NCBI RefSeq assembly: GCF_009183655.1
Contig: NZ_WEIO01000011.1
Location: forward strand, 96,436 to 160,435
Source of the DNA: Bacillus aerolatus
Lineage (GTDB): Bacteria; Bacillota; Bacilli; Bacillales; Domibacillaceae
Reading direction: 5' to 3'
Length of the DNA: 64,000 nucleotides
Position numbers and translations under genes: made by a program. The notes under the pieces are model-generated. The model had not been told where the DNA came from. It ran no database searches and saw nothing but the letters and a program-made list of their open reading frames with translations. Positions within the stretch are counted from its first letter, which is position 1. Each line of letters opens with the position of its first letter. Shown piece by piece: positions 43,087-53,710 of this stretch.

Positions 43087-44142
43087 ATGAGAACGAAATT
43101 GTGCTTATTATACGGGGGGAAATCAGCTGAGCACGAAGTGTCCCTGCAAACAGCAAAAGCAGTCATCGGCGCACTTGATTTAAAAAAATACGAGATTTAC
43201 CCTGTTTACATTACAAGTGAGGGAAACTGGGTTGAAGGAAACATATTAACCGCTCCAGTAGAAGGAGTTTCTGATCTTCAGTTTACGGGCGGCAGCCAGA
43301 CGGCAACTGTTGCAGAAAGTTTAATTTCAAAAAAATATGATATGATTTTTCCGCTTTTACATGGGCCGAATGGTGAGGATGGAACGGTTCAAGGACTGCT
43401 GGAAGTGATGAACCTGCCTTATGTTGGGAATGGGGTATTGGCTTCATCGGCTGGCATGGATAAAGTCATAATGAAAAATGTCTTTGCTCAAGCAGATTTG
43501 CCGCAAGTTAATTATGTATGGCTTAACCGCAAAACGTGGCAGGAAAATAAAGAAGCGGCTTATGAGAAAGCGGAAAAAGAACTTGGCTATCCGTGCTTTG
43601 TGAAGCCAGCCAATCTCGGCTCCAGTGTCGGCATTAGCAAATGCACGAACCGCACGGAGCTGGATGCAGCTTATGCAGAAGCGTTTCAGTTTGATCGCAA
43701 AATTATTATTGAAGAAGGTGTCACGGCAAGAGAAGTGGAAATCGGTTTGCTCGGCAATGATGCCCCGGAATGTTCAGTGATCGGTGAAATCGTTCCGAAA
43801 AAGGACTTTTACGATTATAAAGCGAAATATGAAGATGGAAATACTGCGTTAATAATTCCGGCTGAAATTCCGGAAGATACACAAACTAAAATGAAAAAAA
43901 TGGCTGTCGCTGCTTTTCAATCGCTGGATTGTTCTGGTCTCGTTCGGGCTGACTTTTTCTTAAAAGAAGATGGCGAATTGCTCATTAATGAAATAAATAC
44001 GATGCCTGGATTTACTCCTTTTAGTATGTTTCCGCTGCTTTGGAAACATGCGGGCGTTGAATACTCTGTGTTGATTGAAAAGTTGATTGAACTTGCAAAA
44101 GAGCGTTATGAGGAAAAACAGCAACTTAAATATACTTTTTAA
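43087..44142 (+). CDS. ddl: D-alanine--D-alanine ligase
   Basis: 351-residue ATP-grasp enzyme that joins two D-alanines for peptidoglycan precursors. [17 protein letters not shown] opens the N-terminal domain; [32 protein letters not shown] (ATP/diphosphate loop) and [18 protein letters not shown] (metal and D-Ala site) are all present. GGAGG before the ATG. It precedes murF by 17 bases, as in B. subtilis, so the dipeptide is made and used by one operon. Confidence 0.95.
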   Translation: MRTKLCLLYGGKSAEHEVSLQTAKAVIGALDLKKYEIYPVYITSEGNWVEGNILTAPVEGVSDLQFTGGSQTATVAESLISKKYDMIFPLLHGPNGEDGTVQGLLEVMNLPYVGNGVLASSAGMDKVIMKNVFAQADLPQVNYVWLNRKTWQENKEAAYEKAEKELGYPCFVKPANLGSSVGISKCTNRTELDAAYAEAFQFDRKIIIEEGVTAREVEIGLLGNDAPECSVIGEIVPKKDFYDYKAKYEDGNTALIIPAEIPEDTQTKMKKMAVAAFQSLDCSGLVRADFFLKEDGELLINEINTMPGFTPFSMFPLLWKHAGVEYSVLIEKLIELAKERYEEKQQLKYTF

Positions 44143-44159
44143 AGGTGGACATTGATTTC

Positions 44160-45536
44160 ATGATGCGTAAGACCATTGAACAATTAGTAAACATGATAAA
44201 AGTAGAAAATGACCTTGAGGCTTTTAAAGACCGGATCGTCGAAGGGGTAGTGATTGACTCACGAAAAGCAGTGAGCGGCCAATTGTTTGTTCCTTTTAAA
44301 GGAGAGAACACGGATGGCCATCAATACGTCAGACAGGCAATTGAACAAGGAGCAGCCGCTGCTCTTTGGCAGCAAGATGTGCCAAATCCGCCTGAGGACT
44401 TGCCTGTATTAGTAGTGGAAGACACACTTAAGGCCTTGCAGCAGCTAGCAAAAGTTTATCGAGACGAGTTGCCGGTTAAAGTGGTCGGTATTACCGGAAG
44501 TAATGGAAAAACAACGACAAAAGATATGCTTGCCAGCCTTCTGTCTTTAAAATTCAATGTGCAGAAAACGGAAGGCAACCTGAATAATCATATCGGTCTT
44601 CCGCTGACCATTTTATCTTTAAAAGAAGACACGGAAGCAGCAGTTATTGAAATGGGCATGAGCAACAAAGGCGAAATCGAATTGTTAACAAAAATTGCCT
44701 CGCCTGATGTCGCTATTATTACAAATATTGGGGAAGCGCATCTCCAAGATTTAGGGTCCAGAGAAGCAATCACTGAAGCAAAGCTTGAAATCATCAGTGG
44801 TTTGTCTGTAAACGGCACGTTAATTTATCATGGGGATGAGCCGCTTTTAAAGGAAGCGCTCGCTGAGCCGGAAATTGAGACACAAACATTTGGGTTTGAT
44901 CAAAGTAATGACATGTATGCGCTGGCGATCGAGCCTTTTCAAGATGGCAGTCAGTTTACAGTTAATACGGCTCCTCACGTTGAATTCTTTCTGCCTGTGC
45001 TTGGCCGCCACAATGTGCTGAACGCGATGGCTGCGATGCTTGCGGCTCACAAAATGGGTATAGCGTTTGAAGACATGAAAGCAGGCTTAACATCTGTTGA
45101 ATTAACGAAGATGCGCATGGAATGGATAGAAGGCATAAAGGGCACTAAGTTAATTAACGATGCCTACAATGCAAGCCCTACATCTATGAAAGCGGCTATT
45201 GAGCTCGCTGAAAAAATGCCGGGATTCGAACGTAAAATCTTAGTTCTTGGGGATATGCTTGAATTAGGTTTAGATGAGGAATTGTTCCATTATCAGGTTG
45301 GGCAGACGGTGGATGGAGAGATAATAGATTATCTCTTTACATTTGGCCGGCTTGGTCAATTTATCGCTGCGGGAGCGAAAAACTCGCTCGGTGAAGATCG
45401 TATTTTCGCTTTTACCGACAAACAGGAGCTGATTGAAAAACTGCAGTCAGTGCTCATGGGCGGTGAGTTGATTGTTGTGAAAGCATCCCGCGGAATAAAA
45501 TTGGAAGAAGTCATTGAAGCGCTTGAAAGTAAATGA
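44160..45536 (+). CDS. murF: UDP-MurNAc-tripeptide--D-Ala-D-Ala ligase MurF
   Basis: 458 residues, Mur-ligase layout: N-terminal UDP-binding domain (VVIDSRKAVSGQLFVPFKG), central ATPase with P-loop GITGSNGKTTTKD and NHIGLPLTIL, and C-terminal domain (NDAYNASPTSMKAA). It adds D-Ala-D-Ala to the UDP-MurNAc tripeptide. ATG at 44160 matches the start of other MurFs; a GTG at 44145 sits on top of its ribosome site and is rejected. Confidence 0.94.
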   Translation: MMRKTIEQLVNMIKVENDLEAFKDRIVEGVVIDSRKAVSGQLFVPFKGENTDGHQYVRQAIEQGAAAALWQQDVPNPPEDLPVLVVEDTLKALQQLAKVYRDELPVKVVGITGSNGKTTTKDMLASLLSLKFNVQKTEGNLNNHIGLPLTILSLKEDTEAAVIEMGMSNKGEIELLTKIASPDVAIITNIGEAHLQDLGSREAITEAKLEIISGLSVNGTLIYHGDEPLLKEALAEPEIETQTFGFDQSNDMYALAIEPFQDGSQFTVNTAPHVEFFLPVLGRHNVLNAMAAMLAAHKMGIAFEDMKAGLTSVELTKMRMEWIEGIKGTKLINDAYNASPTSMKAAIELAEKMPGFERKILVLGDMLELGLDEELFHYQVGQTVDGEIIDYLFTFGRLGQFIAAGAKNSLGEDRIFAFTDKQELIEKLQSVLMGGELIVVKASRGIKLEEVIEALESK

Positions 45537-45545
45537 CAACTGGGA

Positions 45546-45580
45546 AACGCCGGGGAAAAAACACCCGGTGTTTTCTTGTG
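45546..45580 (+). terminator. Terminator of ddl-murF
   Basis: AACGCCGGG, A-rich loop, CCCGGTGTT followed by TTCTTGTGT. Confidence 0.75.
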
Positions 45581-45689
45581 TCTTTTAAAATGAATAATAA
45601 CTGGGTAATTTATAAAAGAGACAATCAGAATAAGTAACTTTATTCATTTGGCTGACGATAAGATAAATTGTTAAGAAAAGGAACTGGTG

Positions 45690-46397
45690 ATGAAGATGAT
45701 CGGCTGTTTGTGCATTCACGGTTTTACAGGAGCACCTTATGAAGTAGAGCCGCTCGTTGAATATTTGCATGAAAAAACGTCGTGGAAAATCGTCGTCCCG
45801 ACGTTACCTGGACACGGGGAGGTACTGTCATTAAAAGGTGTGACGTATGACCAGTGGCTTGAACATGCAGAAAAAGAAATGAAACAGCTGCTTGCACAAT
45901 GCGACACTGTTTATGTGATTGGATTTTCAATGGGAGGATTAATTGCCGTTTATTTGGCAGAAAAATATCCCGCAAAAAAGCTTATATTATTAAGCGCTGC
46001 GGCTAAATATATTAATGCGGGGCAAATGTTCAGTGATATTAAGGAAATGTTAAAAGATTTGAGAAGCGGCCAGCTAAAGGAAAATGAATTATTCCTGCGT
46101 TACAAAGACAAGCTGCTGCTCACACCGTTATCAGCCACATGGCAATTTCGGAAAATGGTGGTTCGTATTAATCCGCTTTTTACTAAAATACAAATTCCGA
46201 CGCTGATCGCTCAAGGGCTGGCTGATGGAATAGTGCCGCCAAAAAGTGCGGAATATATTTACCGTCATATCCCGTCCAAGCAAAAAGAAATTTATTATGC
46301 AAGAAATGCGAAACACCATATTTGTCATGCGGAAGAAAAAGAAGAACTGTTTGAAAAAATCTTTACATTCTTAACAGGAAGTAGTAGAGTGAGTTAA
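45690..46397 (+). CDS. est: Carboxylesterase (Est30-like alpha/beta hydrolase)
   Basis: 235 residues, alpha/beta-hydrolase fold. Oxyanion segment CIHGFTGAPYEVEPL near the start, nucleophile serine in VIGFSMGGL, acid in GLADGIVPPKSAE and catalytic histidine in NAKHHICHAEEK. Close to Bacillus/Geobacillus carboxylesterases that hydrolyse short-chain esters. Inserted between murF and cshA relative to the B. subtilis order. ATG at 45690 chosen by spacing from AAGGA. Confidence 0.88.
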   Translation: MKMIGCLCIHGFTGAPYEVEPLVEYLHEKTSWKIVVPTLPGHGEVLSLKGVTYDQWLEHAEKEMKQLLAQCDTVYVIGFSMGGLIAVYLAEKYPAKKLILLSAAAKYINAGQMFSDIKEMLKDLRSGQLKENELFLRYKDKLLLTPLSATWQFRKMVVRINPLFTKIQIPTLIAQGLADGIVPPKSAEYIYRHIPSKQKEIYYARNAKHHICHAEEKEELFEKIFTFLTGSSRVS

Positions 46398-46445
46398 ATA
46401 TCCATTGATATGAATGAAAAAAAATGGTATGATAACAATAACTCT

Positions 46446-46472
46446 TGCTCTTCATAGGAAGAGTATTTTTTG
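46446..46472 (+). terminator. Hairpin with T run between est and cshA
   Basis: CTCTTC-ATAG-GAAGAG then TATTTTTTG; a terminator of est or, if transcription starts before it (TATGAT at about 46427), an attenuator in the cshA leader. Confidence 0.6.
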
Positions 46473-46509
46473 TTTGATACGGCAGCTGAAATAGAAGGAG
46501 AAGAAAATA

Positions 46510-47973
46510 TTGACGAAATTTAAAGATTTAAATTTAAGTGAAGCTACTTTAAAAGCTATTGATAAAATGGGATTTGAAGAGGCGACACCAATTCAAGCGC
46601 AGACGATTCCTACAGGCCTTGAAGGTAAGGACATTATCGGACAGGCACAGACAGGTACAGGAAAAACAACCGCTTTTGGCATTCCGATGATTGAAAAGAT
46701 TGATACGCAAAATCACGCTATTCAAGGACTGATTATCGCTCCTACTCGTGAGCTTGCTATCCAGGTGTCTGAAGAACTTTACAAAATCGGCAGCGGCAAA
46801 CGTGTCGGTATTTTAGCGGTGTACGGCGGACAGGACATTCAGCGTCAAATCCGCGCGCTGAAAAAGCATCCGCATATTATTGTAGGTACACCAGGACGGA
46901 TTTTGGATCACATCAACCGGAAAACATTGAAGCTTGAAAATCTGCAGACGCTCGTATTAGATGAAGCAGATGAAATGCTGAACATGGGCTTTATTCAAGA
47001 TATTGAAGCTATTCTTTCCCACATGCCAACTGAGCGCCAAACATTGTTGTTCTCAGCAACGATGCCTAAGCAGATTCGTGCGATAGCTGAAAGATTTATG
47101 AATGACCCTGTGACTATTCGTGTGAAGACGAAAGAAATGACAGTTTCCAACATTGAGCAGCATTATGTAAAAGTGCATCAGCGTGACAAATTTGATGTAC
47201 TTTCCCGCTTGATTGATGTTCATTCACCAGAGCTTGCCATTATTTTCGGCCGGACGAAAAGACGTGTAGATGAACTAGCCAACGCATTAAGCTTGCGCGG
47301 CTATCAAGCAGAAGGCATCCACGGCGACTTAACGCAGGCGAAGCGCCTAACTGTACTGAAACGCTTTAAAGAAGGAAAAATTGATGTTCTCGTTGCGACA
47401 GACGTAGCTGCTCGCGGACTTGATATTTCTGGGGTTACACACGTGTACAACTACGATATTCCGCAAGACCCGGAAAGTTATGTTCACCGTATTGGCCGTA
47501 CAGGCCGTGCCGGCAAAGAAGGCGTTGCCATCACGTTTGTTGAACCGAGAGAAATGAGTTATTTGAAGGAAGTAGAAAGAACAACGAAAAAGAAAATGTC
47601 GCTAATGAGCACTCCGACTTGGGATGATGCTTTAGTCGGCCAGCAGCAGGCAGCAGTAAACGAACTGGAAGAATCGGTCGCGAAAAACGATCTTTCTCAA
47701 TATAAGGCTCTTGCGAAAGGCTTGCTTGATCAACACGATGCAGAACAGCTTGTAGCCGCCGCACTAAAGTTAATTACGAAAGAACCGGATCGCACACCGA
47801 TTCATATTACGAGTGAATCTTCTCTTCCGCAAAAGAAAGACAAGTTCCGCTCGAAAAACTCAAATTCCAAAAAGCCATACGGCAGCCGTCAAGGCAGTCG
47901 TTCATCCGGTGGCAACCGCTCTTACAACAGAGACCGCAAAAGCAATCCAAGAAGAAAATATACTTCTCAATAA
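46510..47973 (+). CDS. cshA: DEAD-box RNA helicase CshA
   Basis: 487 residues. Q motif [13 protein letters not shown], motif I AQTGTGKT, Ia [22 protein letters not shown], and in the second RecA domain [10 protein letters not shown] and [10 protein letters not shown]. The basic, serine/arginine-rich tail (about residue 440 on: [14 protein letters not shown]) binds RNA. CshA unwinds RNA in ribosome assembly and the degradosome, especially in the cold. TTG start behind GAAGGAG. Confidence 0.94.
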   Translation: MTKFKDLNLSEATLKAIDKMGFEEATPIQAQTIPTGLEGKDIIGQAQTGTGKTTAFGIPMIEKIDTQNHAIQGLIIAPTRELAIQVSEELYKIGSGKRVGILAVYGGQDIQRQIRALKKHPHIIVGTPGRILDHINRKTLKLENLQTLVLDEADEMLNMGFIQDIEAILSHMPTERQTLLFSATMPKQIRAIAERFMNDPVTIRVKTKEMTVSNIEQHYVKVHQRDKFDVLSRLIDVHSPELAIIFGRTKRRVDELANALSLRGYQAEGIHGDLTQAKRLTVLKRFKEGKIDVLVATDVAARGLDISGVTHVYNYDIPQDPESYVHRIGRTGRAGKEGVAITFVEPREMSYLKEVERTTKKKMSLMSTPTWDDALVGQQQAAVNELEESVAKNDLSQYKALAKGLLDQHDAEQLVAAALKLITKEPDRTPIHITSESSLPQKKDKFRSKNSNSKKPYGSRQGSRSSGGNRSYNRDRKSNPRRKYTSQ

Positions 47974-47980
47974 TTAATGA

Positions 47981-48034
47981 AAAGGGGCTGTCCCACAAGT
48001 TAGTGAATAACTGACTTTTGGACAGCCCCTTTTT
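47981..48034 (+). terminator. Terminator of cshA
   Basis: AAAGGGGCTGTCC ... CAGT loop region ... GGACAGCCCCTTTTT. Same motif family as 26766 and 21478. Confidence 0.85.
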
Positions 48035-48116
48035 CTGAATTTGGATATGTGTGAAACTTTATTCTATGCCAAAACGTTATAAAAGGAAAAATGATCATAA
48101 AGGCTGTGAACATTAG

Positions 48117-48593
48117 ATGAAAGAACCTGAAAAAAGAATTTCTGAAAAAGCATTAAAGGTGTGGAGAATATCAGGAGTGATCAGTACAGCTATATTGTGG
48201 CTGTTCATTGCTGGTGCCGGCGTGCTTATTTACATGCAGGAATGGCCGCTTTGGATCATCGCTGTGCTTGCTGCGGCTGGAATTTTGGAAATAATAATCT
48301 TCGTAGTAGCTTTGCCGAATATGCGTTGGAAAAGATGGAAATACGAAGTGAGAGAGCAAGAAATTGAATTGCAGCGAGGTGTGTTTGTCATCCGCCGCAC
48401 ACTTATCCCCATGATCCGTGTACAGCACGTGGATACGGAGCAAGGACCTCTTTTGCGCAAGTACGGACTGAGTGTAATCAAAGTTTCAACGGCTGCCACT
48501 GTACATGAAATACCAGCTGTTGAAATGGAAGAAGCAGAAGAAATGAGAAGAGTGATCTCTGCTCTTGCAAGGGTGGCGGAAGAGGATGTCTAA
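48117..48593 (+). CDS. ydbS: PH domain membrane protein YdbS
   Basis: 158 residues with two transmembrane helices (about 20-60) and a bacterial PH (bPH2/DUF304) domain: QEIELQRGVFVIRRTLIPM, RVQHVDTEQGPLLRKYGL. B. subtilis YdbS and YdbT are SigW-influenced membrane proteins that affect resistance to amphipathic peptides. Weak ribosome site. Overlaps the YdbT start by eight bases. Confidence 0.88.
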   Translation: MKEPEKRISEKALKVWRISGVISTAILWLFIAGAGVLIYMQEWPLWIIAVLAAAGILEIIIFVVALPNMRWKRWKYEVREQEIELQRGVFVIRRTLIPMIRVQHVDTEQGPLLRKYGLSVIKVSTAATVHEIPAVEMEEAEEMRRVISALARVAEEDV

Positions 48594-50063
48594 TCCAAAA
48601 AGGCTTCATCCTGTTGCTGCTTTGTTAAACTTTTTTAAGGAACTGAAAGAACTCATCATTCCAATTGTTTTTCTGTTTTTTATAAATGATGGGCAAAAAT
48701 CGAGTTTTTGGGATTACCTACCGATACTAGGCATGGGCGCGGCGATAGTATTTATTCTTATTTCCGGTATTGTGAAATGGCTGCGCTTCACTTATAGGGT
48801 AGAAGAAGAGGAACTTAGAATTGAACATGGCCTTTTCGTAAAAAAGAAGCGCTATATCCCAATCGAGCGGATTCAAAGTCTGGATGTGTCAGAAGGTTTA
48901 TTGCAGCGGGCATTCGGTCTTGTGAAAATAAAAGTGGAAACGGCCGGATCGAGCGATGATTTAAAATCGGAAGCCGAACTGACGGCCATTACAAAAACAG
49001 AGGCACAAACCCTTCAAGAATTAATCAGCCGGGAAAAGCGAAGAAAAAGAAAAACGGACGCTGAAGAAGGCATTTTAGAGGAAATAGAAAATGATAGTAA
49101 GCCCCACATTTTTTATAAAGCGAAGTTCTCAGACTTGCTGCTGCTTGCCGCGACCTCGGGGGGATAGGCGTTGTGATTTCAGCTGTTTTTGCTTTTTTTG
49201 TTCAGTTTCAAGATGTCATTCCATATAAGAAGGCCTTCAAAGAAGCCTCCCATTTTATTGAGTTAGGAGTTGTTTTTGTCGCGATCACTCTTTTCCTTGG
49301 CCTGCTGATTGCGTGGATTGCTTCGATCGGGCTGACTTTACTTAAATATGCTAACTTCACTTTGCGAAAAGGTGAGGAAGATTTAATCATTCAAAAAGGA
49401 TTACTTGAAAAACAGCAGCTGACAATCCCACTCGATCGCATACAAGGCATCACTATAGTGGAAAATCCGTTCAGGCAGCTTCTAGGGTACTGTTCCGTTC
49501 ATCTTGAAAGTGCAGGAGGGACGGCGGGAGAAAAAGGGGGGGCGAGTGTCATCGTTATGCCGATGGTGAAAAAAGAAAAAGCACTGAACATGCTGACAGA
49601 GCTTTTTCCGGATTACTGTTTCGTCATCGAGCTAAAGCCGGCTCCAAAAAGAGCAGCAGGCAGATATATGGTAAGGTCTTGTTTATACGCAGCTATTCCG
49701 ATAGCTGCAGCTGTCTGGATATTCTGGCCATTTGGTTTAGGGGCTCTCACTGCTTTTCTGCCTGTTGCTCTTTATGGGTACGCTTGTTACAAAGCAGCCG
49801 GCTGGAACATTCAAGGCGGGCAGCTCGCTATTCGGTCAAGAATCCTTTCCCTTCAAACGGTGTTTATGCAGAAAAGCCGCATTCAATCGCTTGAACTAAT
49901 TCAAACATGGCGGCAGAACCAAAAGGATCTAGCATCCATTCATTCGGTTATTAGGAGTGGGATCACCGGCAAAAAAACAAAGATGTCAGATGCCTCGGCC
50001 GCTGACGCAGAAAAAATATATTTGTGGTATGGAATAAGAAAGGAAGAACAGGTGAACAAATGA
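48586..50063 (+). pseudogene. ydbT: PH domain membrane protein YdbT, reading frame broken by a single-base shift
   Basis: The first part (48586-49167, MSNPKRLHPVAALL ... LLLAATSGG) ends at a TAG right after a run of six G (49158-49163). The rest continues in the -1 frame to 50063 (GVVISAVFAFF ...), with a second bPH2 domain (QQLTIPLDRIQGITIV) and a third near the end. Read across the shift, the protein is about 492 residues, the usual YdbT length, and the junction reads TSGG-IGVV. One missing G (true mutation or homopolymer error) explains it. GGGGGGA is also a canonical -1 slippery heptamer, so recoding cannot be excluded. Confidence 0.85.
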
Positions 50064-50413
50064 TTCAAGGCATTGGAATGGACATTGTAGAAATCGATAG
50101 AATTCAAAAGTTGGTAGAAAGACAGCCAAAGTTTATTCAGCGCATTTTAACAGAAAAAGAGCAGCTTGTTTTCATAAGCAGAAGCGGCAGGCGTCAAATC
50201 GAATACGCTGCCGGCCGTTTCGCTGCCAAAGAAGCTTTTGCAAAAGCGCTTGGAAGTGGGATTGGAGAGAAAGTTTCTTTTCAGGATATTGAAACGGCAG
50301 CAGATGAAAATGGAAAGCCTTATATTCAAGCTCCTTTCTCGCTGGGTGTGCACTTGTCTATTACTCACAGCAAGGACTATGCGGCTGCTCAAGTCATCAT
50401 TGAAAATAAATAA
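50060..50413 (+). CDS. acpS: Holo-[acyl-carrier-protein] synthase AcpS
   Basis: 117 residues, normal AcpS length. [13 protein letters not shown] (magnesium/CoA site) and [14 protein letters not shown] (catalytic segment), then [16 protein letters not shown]. It transfers phosphopantetheine from CoA to acyl carrier protein for fatty-acid synthesis. ATG at 50060 with AGGTGAAC upstream overlaps the ydbT stop by four bases; earlier in-frame codons have no ribosome site. Confidence 0.94.
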   Translation: MIQGIGMDIVEIDRIQKLVERQPKFIQRILTEKEQLVFISRSGRRQIEYAAGRFAAKEAFAKALGSGIGEKVSFQDIETAADENGKPYIQAPFSLGVHLSITHSKDYAAAQVIIENK

Positions 50414-50492
50414 AGCGGAACTGCCCCTTTGGGACAATCATATTTTAAAAGGTTGTCTCATATATTTCTAATGCGAAAGGGGTTGTGATGGA

Positions 50493-51509
50493 ATGAAAAA
50501 AAGAAGGCTAGTCTGGCTTGTATGCCTGGTTGCTTTATTTATTCTTTCTGCCTGTGGGGCAAAGTCTAAGGAAGATGTAGAAAAGGATTTAAGCAAGAAA
50601 GCAGAAGAGGTGAAAGGGTATAAAGCGACAGCTCAAATGACGCTGCAAACAGGGGAGGAGAAACAGGCGTACCATGTAGAGATTTGGAACAAGGAAAACA
50701 GCTTTTACCGGGTACAGTTGTCAACGGCGAAGAAGGATCAAAGCCAAATGATTTTGAAGAATGAATCAGGCGTTTATGTTTTGACCCCGTCTTTGAACAA
50801 AAGTTTTAAGTTCCAAAGTGAGTGGCCGAAAAACAGCAGCCAGGCCTATTTATTTGAATCGCTTGTAAAAGATATTCAAAGTGACAAGGAAGCAGCGTTT
50901 AAAGAAACGGATAAACATTATGTGTTTGAGACAAAAACAAGATATCCGAACAGCCATATGCTGCCGCTGCAGGAAGTTACCTTTAACAAGCGTGACTTGG
51001 CGCCTGTCTCAGTGAAAGTGATGGACCCGGACCGCAAACCAGTGTTGACGGTGAACTTTACGAAAGTGGACTTTGGAGCGAGCTTTGAGAAATCTTCTTT
51101 CGATGTAAAAAAGAATATGACAGGGGCACAGCTGGAAATGCCGGTTCTTGCTCAGACAAAAGAAAAAGAATTTGCTGTTCTTTATCCGGATGCAAAAGCT
51201 GCCGGAAGTCAGCTTCTTGAAGAAAATGAAATGTTAACAGCGGGTGGTAAACGAGTCGTACTCACTTATGGAGGAAACAAGTCGTTCACTGTTGTCCAGG
51301 AAAAAGCGGAAGTATTACCGGCTGCTTCTGTTGAAACGGCTAGTATGAGTGGTGAAATGGCTGATCTTGGCTTTGCTTTTGGGGCAGTAACCGATCAATC
51401 GCTTTCCTGGTCTTATAAAGGAGTCGATTATATGATTGCTTCTAAAGATTTAAGCAAAGAAGAGATGATTGAAGTCGCGCAATCAATGCAAGTGAAAATG
51501 GAAAAGTAA
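50493..51509 (+). CDS. ydcC: Sporulation-associated lipoprotein YdcC (LolA-like / GerS-related)
   Basis: 338 residues; signal peptide with lipobox ILSAC-GAK (Cys about residue 22) and a LolA/LppX-like beta domain (VKGYKATAQMTLQTGEEKQAY; NESGVYVLTPSLNKSFKF). Same place between acpS and alr as B. subtilis ydcC, a SigE-dependent gene related to GerS of clostridia. Extracytoplasmic lipid-binding role in spore formation is likely by analogy. AAAGGGG before the ATG. Confidence 0.87.
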   Translation: MKKRRLVWLVCLVALFILSACGAKSKEDVEKDLSKKAEEVKGYKATAQMTLQTGEEKQAYHVEIWNKENSFYRVQLSTAKKDQSQMILKNESGVYVLTPSLNKSFKFQSEWPKNSSQAYLFESLVKDIQSDKEAAFKETDKHYVFETKTRYPNSHMLPLQEVTFNKRDLAPVSVKVMDPDRKPVLTVNFTKVDFGASFEKSSFDVKKNMTGAQLEMPVLAQTKEKEFAVLYPDAKAAGSQLLEENEMLTAGGKRVVLTYGGNKSFTVVQEKAEVLPAASVETASMSGEMADLGFAFGAVTDQSLSWSYKGVDYMIASKDLSKEEMIEVAQSMQVKMEK

Positions 51510-51559
51510 AAGGAACCAGGACGGTTTTTATCAAACTTAATTACGGGCTTCGTGCATGA

Positions 51560-51589
51560 CAGGAACGGGAATCTAACGTTCCTTTTTTC
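51560..51589 (+). terminator. Terminator of ydcC
   Basis: AGGAACG, nine-base loop, CGTTCCT followed by TTTTTC. Confidence 0.75.
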
Positions 51590-51593
51590 TTTG

Positions 51594-51621
51594 TTGACAT
51601 GGCATGCTTTATGTTTAAAAA
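51594..51621 (+). promoter_or_regulatory. Probable SigA promoter of alr
   Basis: Consensus -35 TTGACA at 51594-51599; after 16 bases a weak -10 TAAAAA. Located between the ydcC terminator and alr. Confidence 0.4.
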
Positions 51622-51682
51622 TAAGGTTGGCAAGAAACCTGATTCGTAAAGCTGCATACAAACAAGAAAGAAGGGACGTACA

Positions 51683-52843
51683 TTGAAAGCAGAAACGAAA
51701 TTTTATCGCGATACATGGGCAGAAGTTAATCTCGATCATATTACTTACAATGTCAAAGAAACATTAAAATTGCTTCCTGCCGGCGAAAAGTTATTCGCTG
51801 TAGTAAAAGCTAATGCATATGGCCATGGAGATATACAAGTAGCAAAAACAGCTGTTGAAGCGGGCGCGCAAGGCCTGGCTGTTGCTTTTTTTGATGAAGC
51901 GCTGTCAGTGAAAAAAGCCGGCTTGCATGTGCCGCTGCTTGTGCTCGGAGCGAGCAGTCCTCATGCAGCACAAATAGCGGCAGAGCAGCAAATCTCGTTA
52001 GCTGTCTTTCATTTAGAGTGGCTGAAAGAGGCGGAGAAACAGCTGACAGAGGATCAAGTACTTCATGTGCATATTAAATGTGATACAGGCATGGGGAGAC
52101 TCGGAGTGAAAACAGTGGAAGAACTAAACGCCCTAGCCGCGTTTATAAAAGAATCGCCGAAGCTGTTTTTAGAAGGGGTATTCACGCACTTTGCCACGGC
52201 AGATGAGTTGAATACCGATTATTTTGAAGAGCAGTACTCTGTATTTAAAGAAATGATAGGTGCTCTTGAAGTGAAACCGCCTTATATTCATTGTGCGAAC
52301 AGTGCAGCCTCGCTGCGCTTTGAAAAAGCCTATTTTAACGCCGTGCGTCTCGGCATTTCCATGTACGGGCTTTCGCCATCTGATGAAATGAAAAAGGAGC
52401 TTCCCTTTCCTTTAAAACAAGCTTTTTCTCTTCACACGAAAATCGTTCACGTGAAGAAATTGAACAAAGGGGAGAAAGTCAGCTACGGAGCCACCTACGA
52501 AGCCCAAAAAGAGGAGTGGATCGCCACGCTGCCGATCGGATACGCTGATGGCTGGCTGCGCAAGCTTCAGGGGCAAGTTGTGCTGGCTGGCGGCAAGAGA
52601 GTGCCAATCGTGGGCAGAGTTTGCATGGATCAATGCATGATTCGTCTTCCGGAAGAAATGCCGATCGGCACAACAGTAACATTAATTGGCAAACAGAAAG
52701 ATGAAGAAATTACCATGGATACTATCGCTGAAAAGATGGAAACAATTAATTATGAAGTGCCTTGTATTATTACGGCACGTGTGCCGAGAATTTACAAACA
52801 AAATGGAGAAATTACCGAGATTGTGAATCCGCTTGTCAATTAA
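51683..52843 (+). CDS. alr: Alanine racemase
   Basis: 386-residue PLP enzyme (fold type III) making D-alanine for the cell wall. PLP lysine in [13 protein letters not shown] (Lys42), the GRLGVK region after KCDTGM, the second catalytic base Tyr in KVSYGATY (about 270), and [12 protein letters not shown] start behind AAGGGACG. Placed just before the EndoAI/EndoA toxin-antitoxin genes as in B. subtilis. Works with Ddl and MurF encoded upstream. Confidence 0.94.
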   Translation: MKAETKFYRDTWAEVNLDHITYNVKETLKLLPAGEKLFAVVKANAYGHGDIQVAKTAVEAGAQGLAVAFFDEALSVKKAGLHVPLLVLGASSPHAAQIAAEQQISLAVFHLEWLKEAEKQLTEDQVLHVHIKCDTGMGRLGVKTVEELNALAAFIKESPKLFLEGVFTHFATADELNTDYFEEQYSVFKEMIGALEVKPPYIHCANSAASLRFEKAYFNAVRLGISMYGLSPSDEMKKELPFPLKQAFSLHTKIVHVKKLNKGEKVSYGATYEAQKEEWIATLPIGYADGWLRKLQGQVVLAGGKRVPIVGRVCMDQCMIRLPEEMPIGTTVTLIGKQKDEEITMDTIAEKMETINYEVPCIITARVPRIYKQNGEITEIVNPLVN

Positions 52844-53027
52844 TAGGCTGAAATTTACCTTTATCGGCATTTTCTATCAAGTTTTTAGTATATTTGCGCT
52901 TTTTCAAAAAATTCTTTTGAGATGACAGGCAAGAATTCTGCTTTCGCCTTCCCACGCAAAGGAAAAGGTGTTATGATATAAGTGACAGTTAACGAGACGG
53001 GTGTAGTGATTGGTGGAGGTGTAGTTC

Positions 53028-53309
53028 GTGTCTGAATCAAGCGCAACAACAGAAGTATTAATTCGTTTACCTCAACAATTCGTCAAAGAATTAGACGGGT
53101 ATGCTGAACTTGAGAAGGTTAACCGCAGTGAATTCATCTACAGAGCAACCAAAATGTATCTTCGTGAAAGAAAAAAACGTCAGATCAGAGAATCGATGCG
53201 ACGCGGGTACATGGAAATGGCTAAGATTAACTTAGCTATTGCCTCGGAAGCCGTGCAGGCCGAGTATGAGGCTGGCAATACTGTGGAACGTTTAGTAAGT
53301 GGAGGATAA
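53028..53309 (+). CDS. ndoAI: Antitoxin EndoAI (MazE-type, ribbon-helix-helix)
   Basis: 93 residues. N-terminal ribbon-helix-helix ([36 protein letters not shown]) for dimerisation and operator binding, and a disordered C-terminal part that blocks the EndoA active site. GTG start behind GGAGGTG. Five bases before the toxin start; typical length for B. subtilis NdoAI. Confidence 0.93.
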   Translation: MSESSATTEVLIRLPQQFVKELDGYAELEKVNRSEFIYRATKMYLRERKKRQIRESMRRGYMEMAKINLAIASEAVQAEYEAGNTVERLVSGG

Positions 53310-53314
53310 TCCGT

Positions 53315-53665
53315 GTGATAGTTAAGCGTGGTGACGTATATTTTGCAGACCTGTCCCCTGTTGTTGGCTCGGAGCAAGGCGGCGTGCGGCCTGTGCTAGT
53401 AGTCCAAAATGACATAGGGAATCGGTTTAGTCCCACTATTATTGTTGCCGCTATTACAGCGCAAATTCAAAAAGCTAAGTTGCCTACCCATGTTGAAATT
53501 GATGCAAAGCGTTATGGCTTTGAACGTGATTCTGTTATTTTACTTGAACAAATCCGGACAATCGACAAACAGCGTTTAACGGATAAAATCACTCAACTTG
53601 ATGAGGAAATGATGGAAAAAGTGGACGAAGCCTTGCAAATCAGCTTAGGTCTTATTCAGTTTTAA
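53315..53665 (+). CDS. ndoA: Endoribonuclease toxin EndoA (MazF)
   Basis: 116 residues, the exact length of B. subtilis Endo[32 protein letters not shown] and [18 protein letters not shown] are conserved MazF blocks with the catalytic Arg and Thr. It cuts single-stranded mRNA at UACAU-type sites when free of EndoAI. GTG start at 53315 behind AGTGGAGGA. Confidence 0.94.
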   Translation: MIVKRGDVYFADLSPVVGSEQGGVRPVLVVQNDIGNRFSPTIIVAAITAQIQKAKLPTHVEIDAKRYGFERDSVILLEQIRTIDKQRLTDKITQLDEEMMEKVDEALQISLGLIQF

Positions 53666-53667
53666 AC

Positions 53668-53710
53668 AGACGCTCGCTAGTTTCTCTAGCTGGGCGTCTT
53701 ATTTTTTTTG
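53668..53710 (+). terminator. Terminator of ndoAI-ndoA
   Basis: AGACGCTC-GCTAG / CTAGC-GGGCGTCT stem followed by TATTTTTTTT. Confidence 0.85.
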
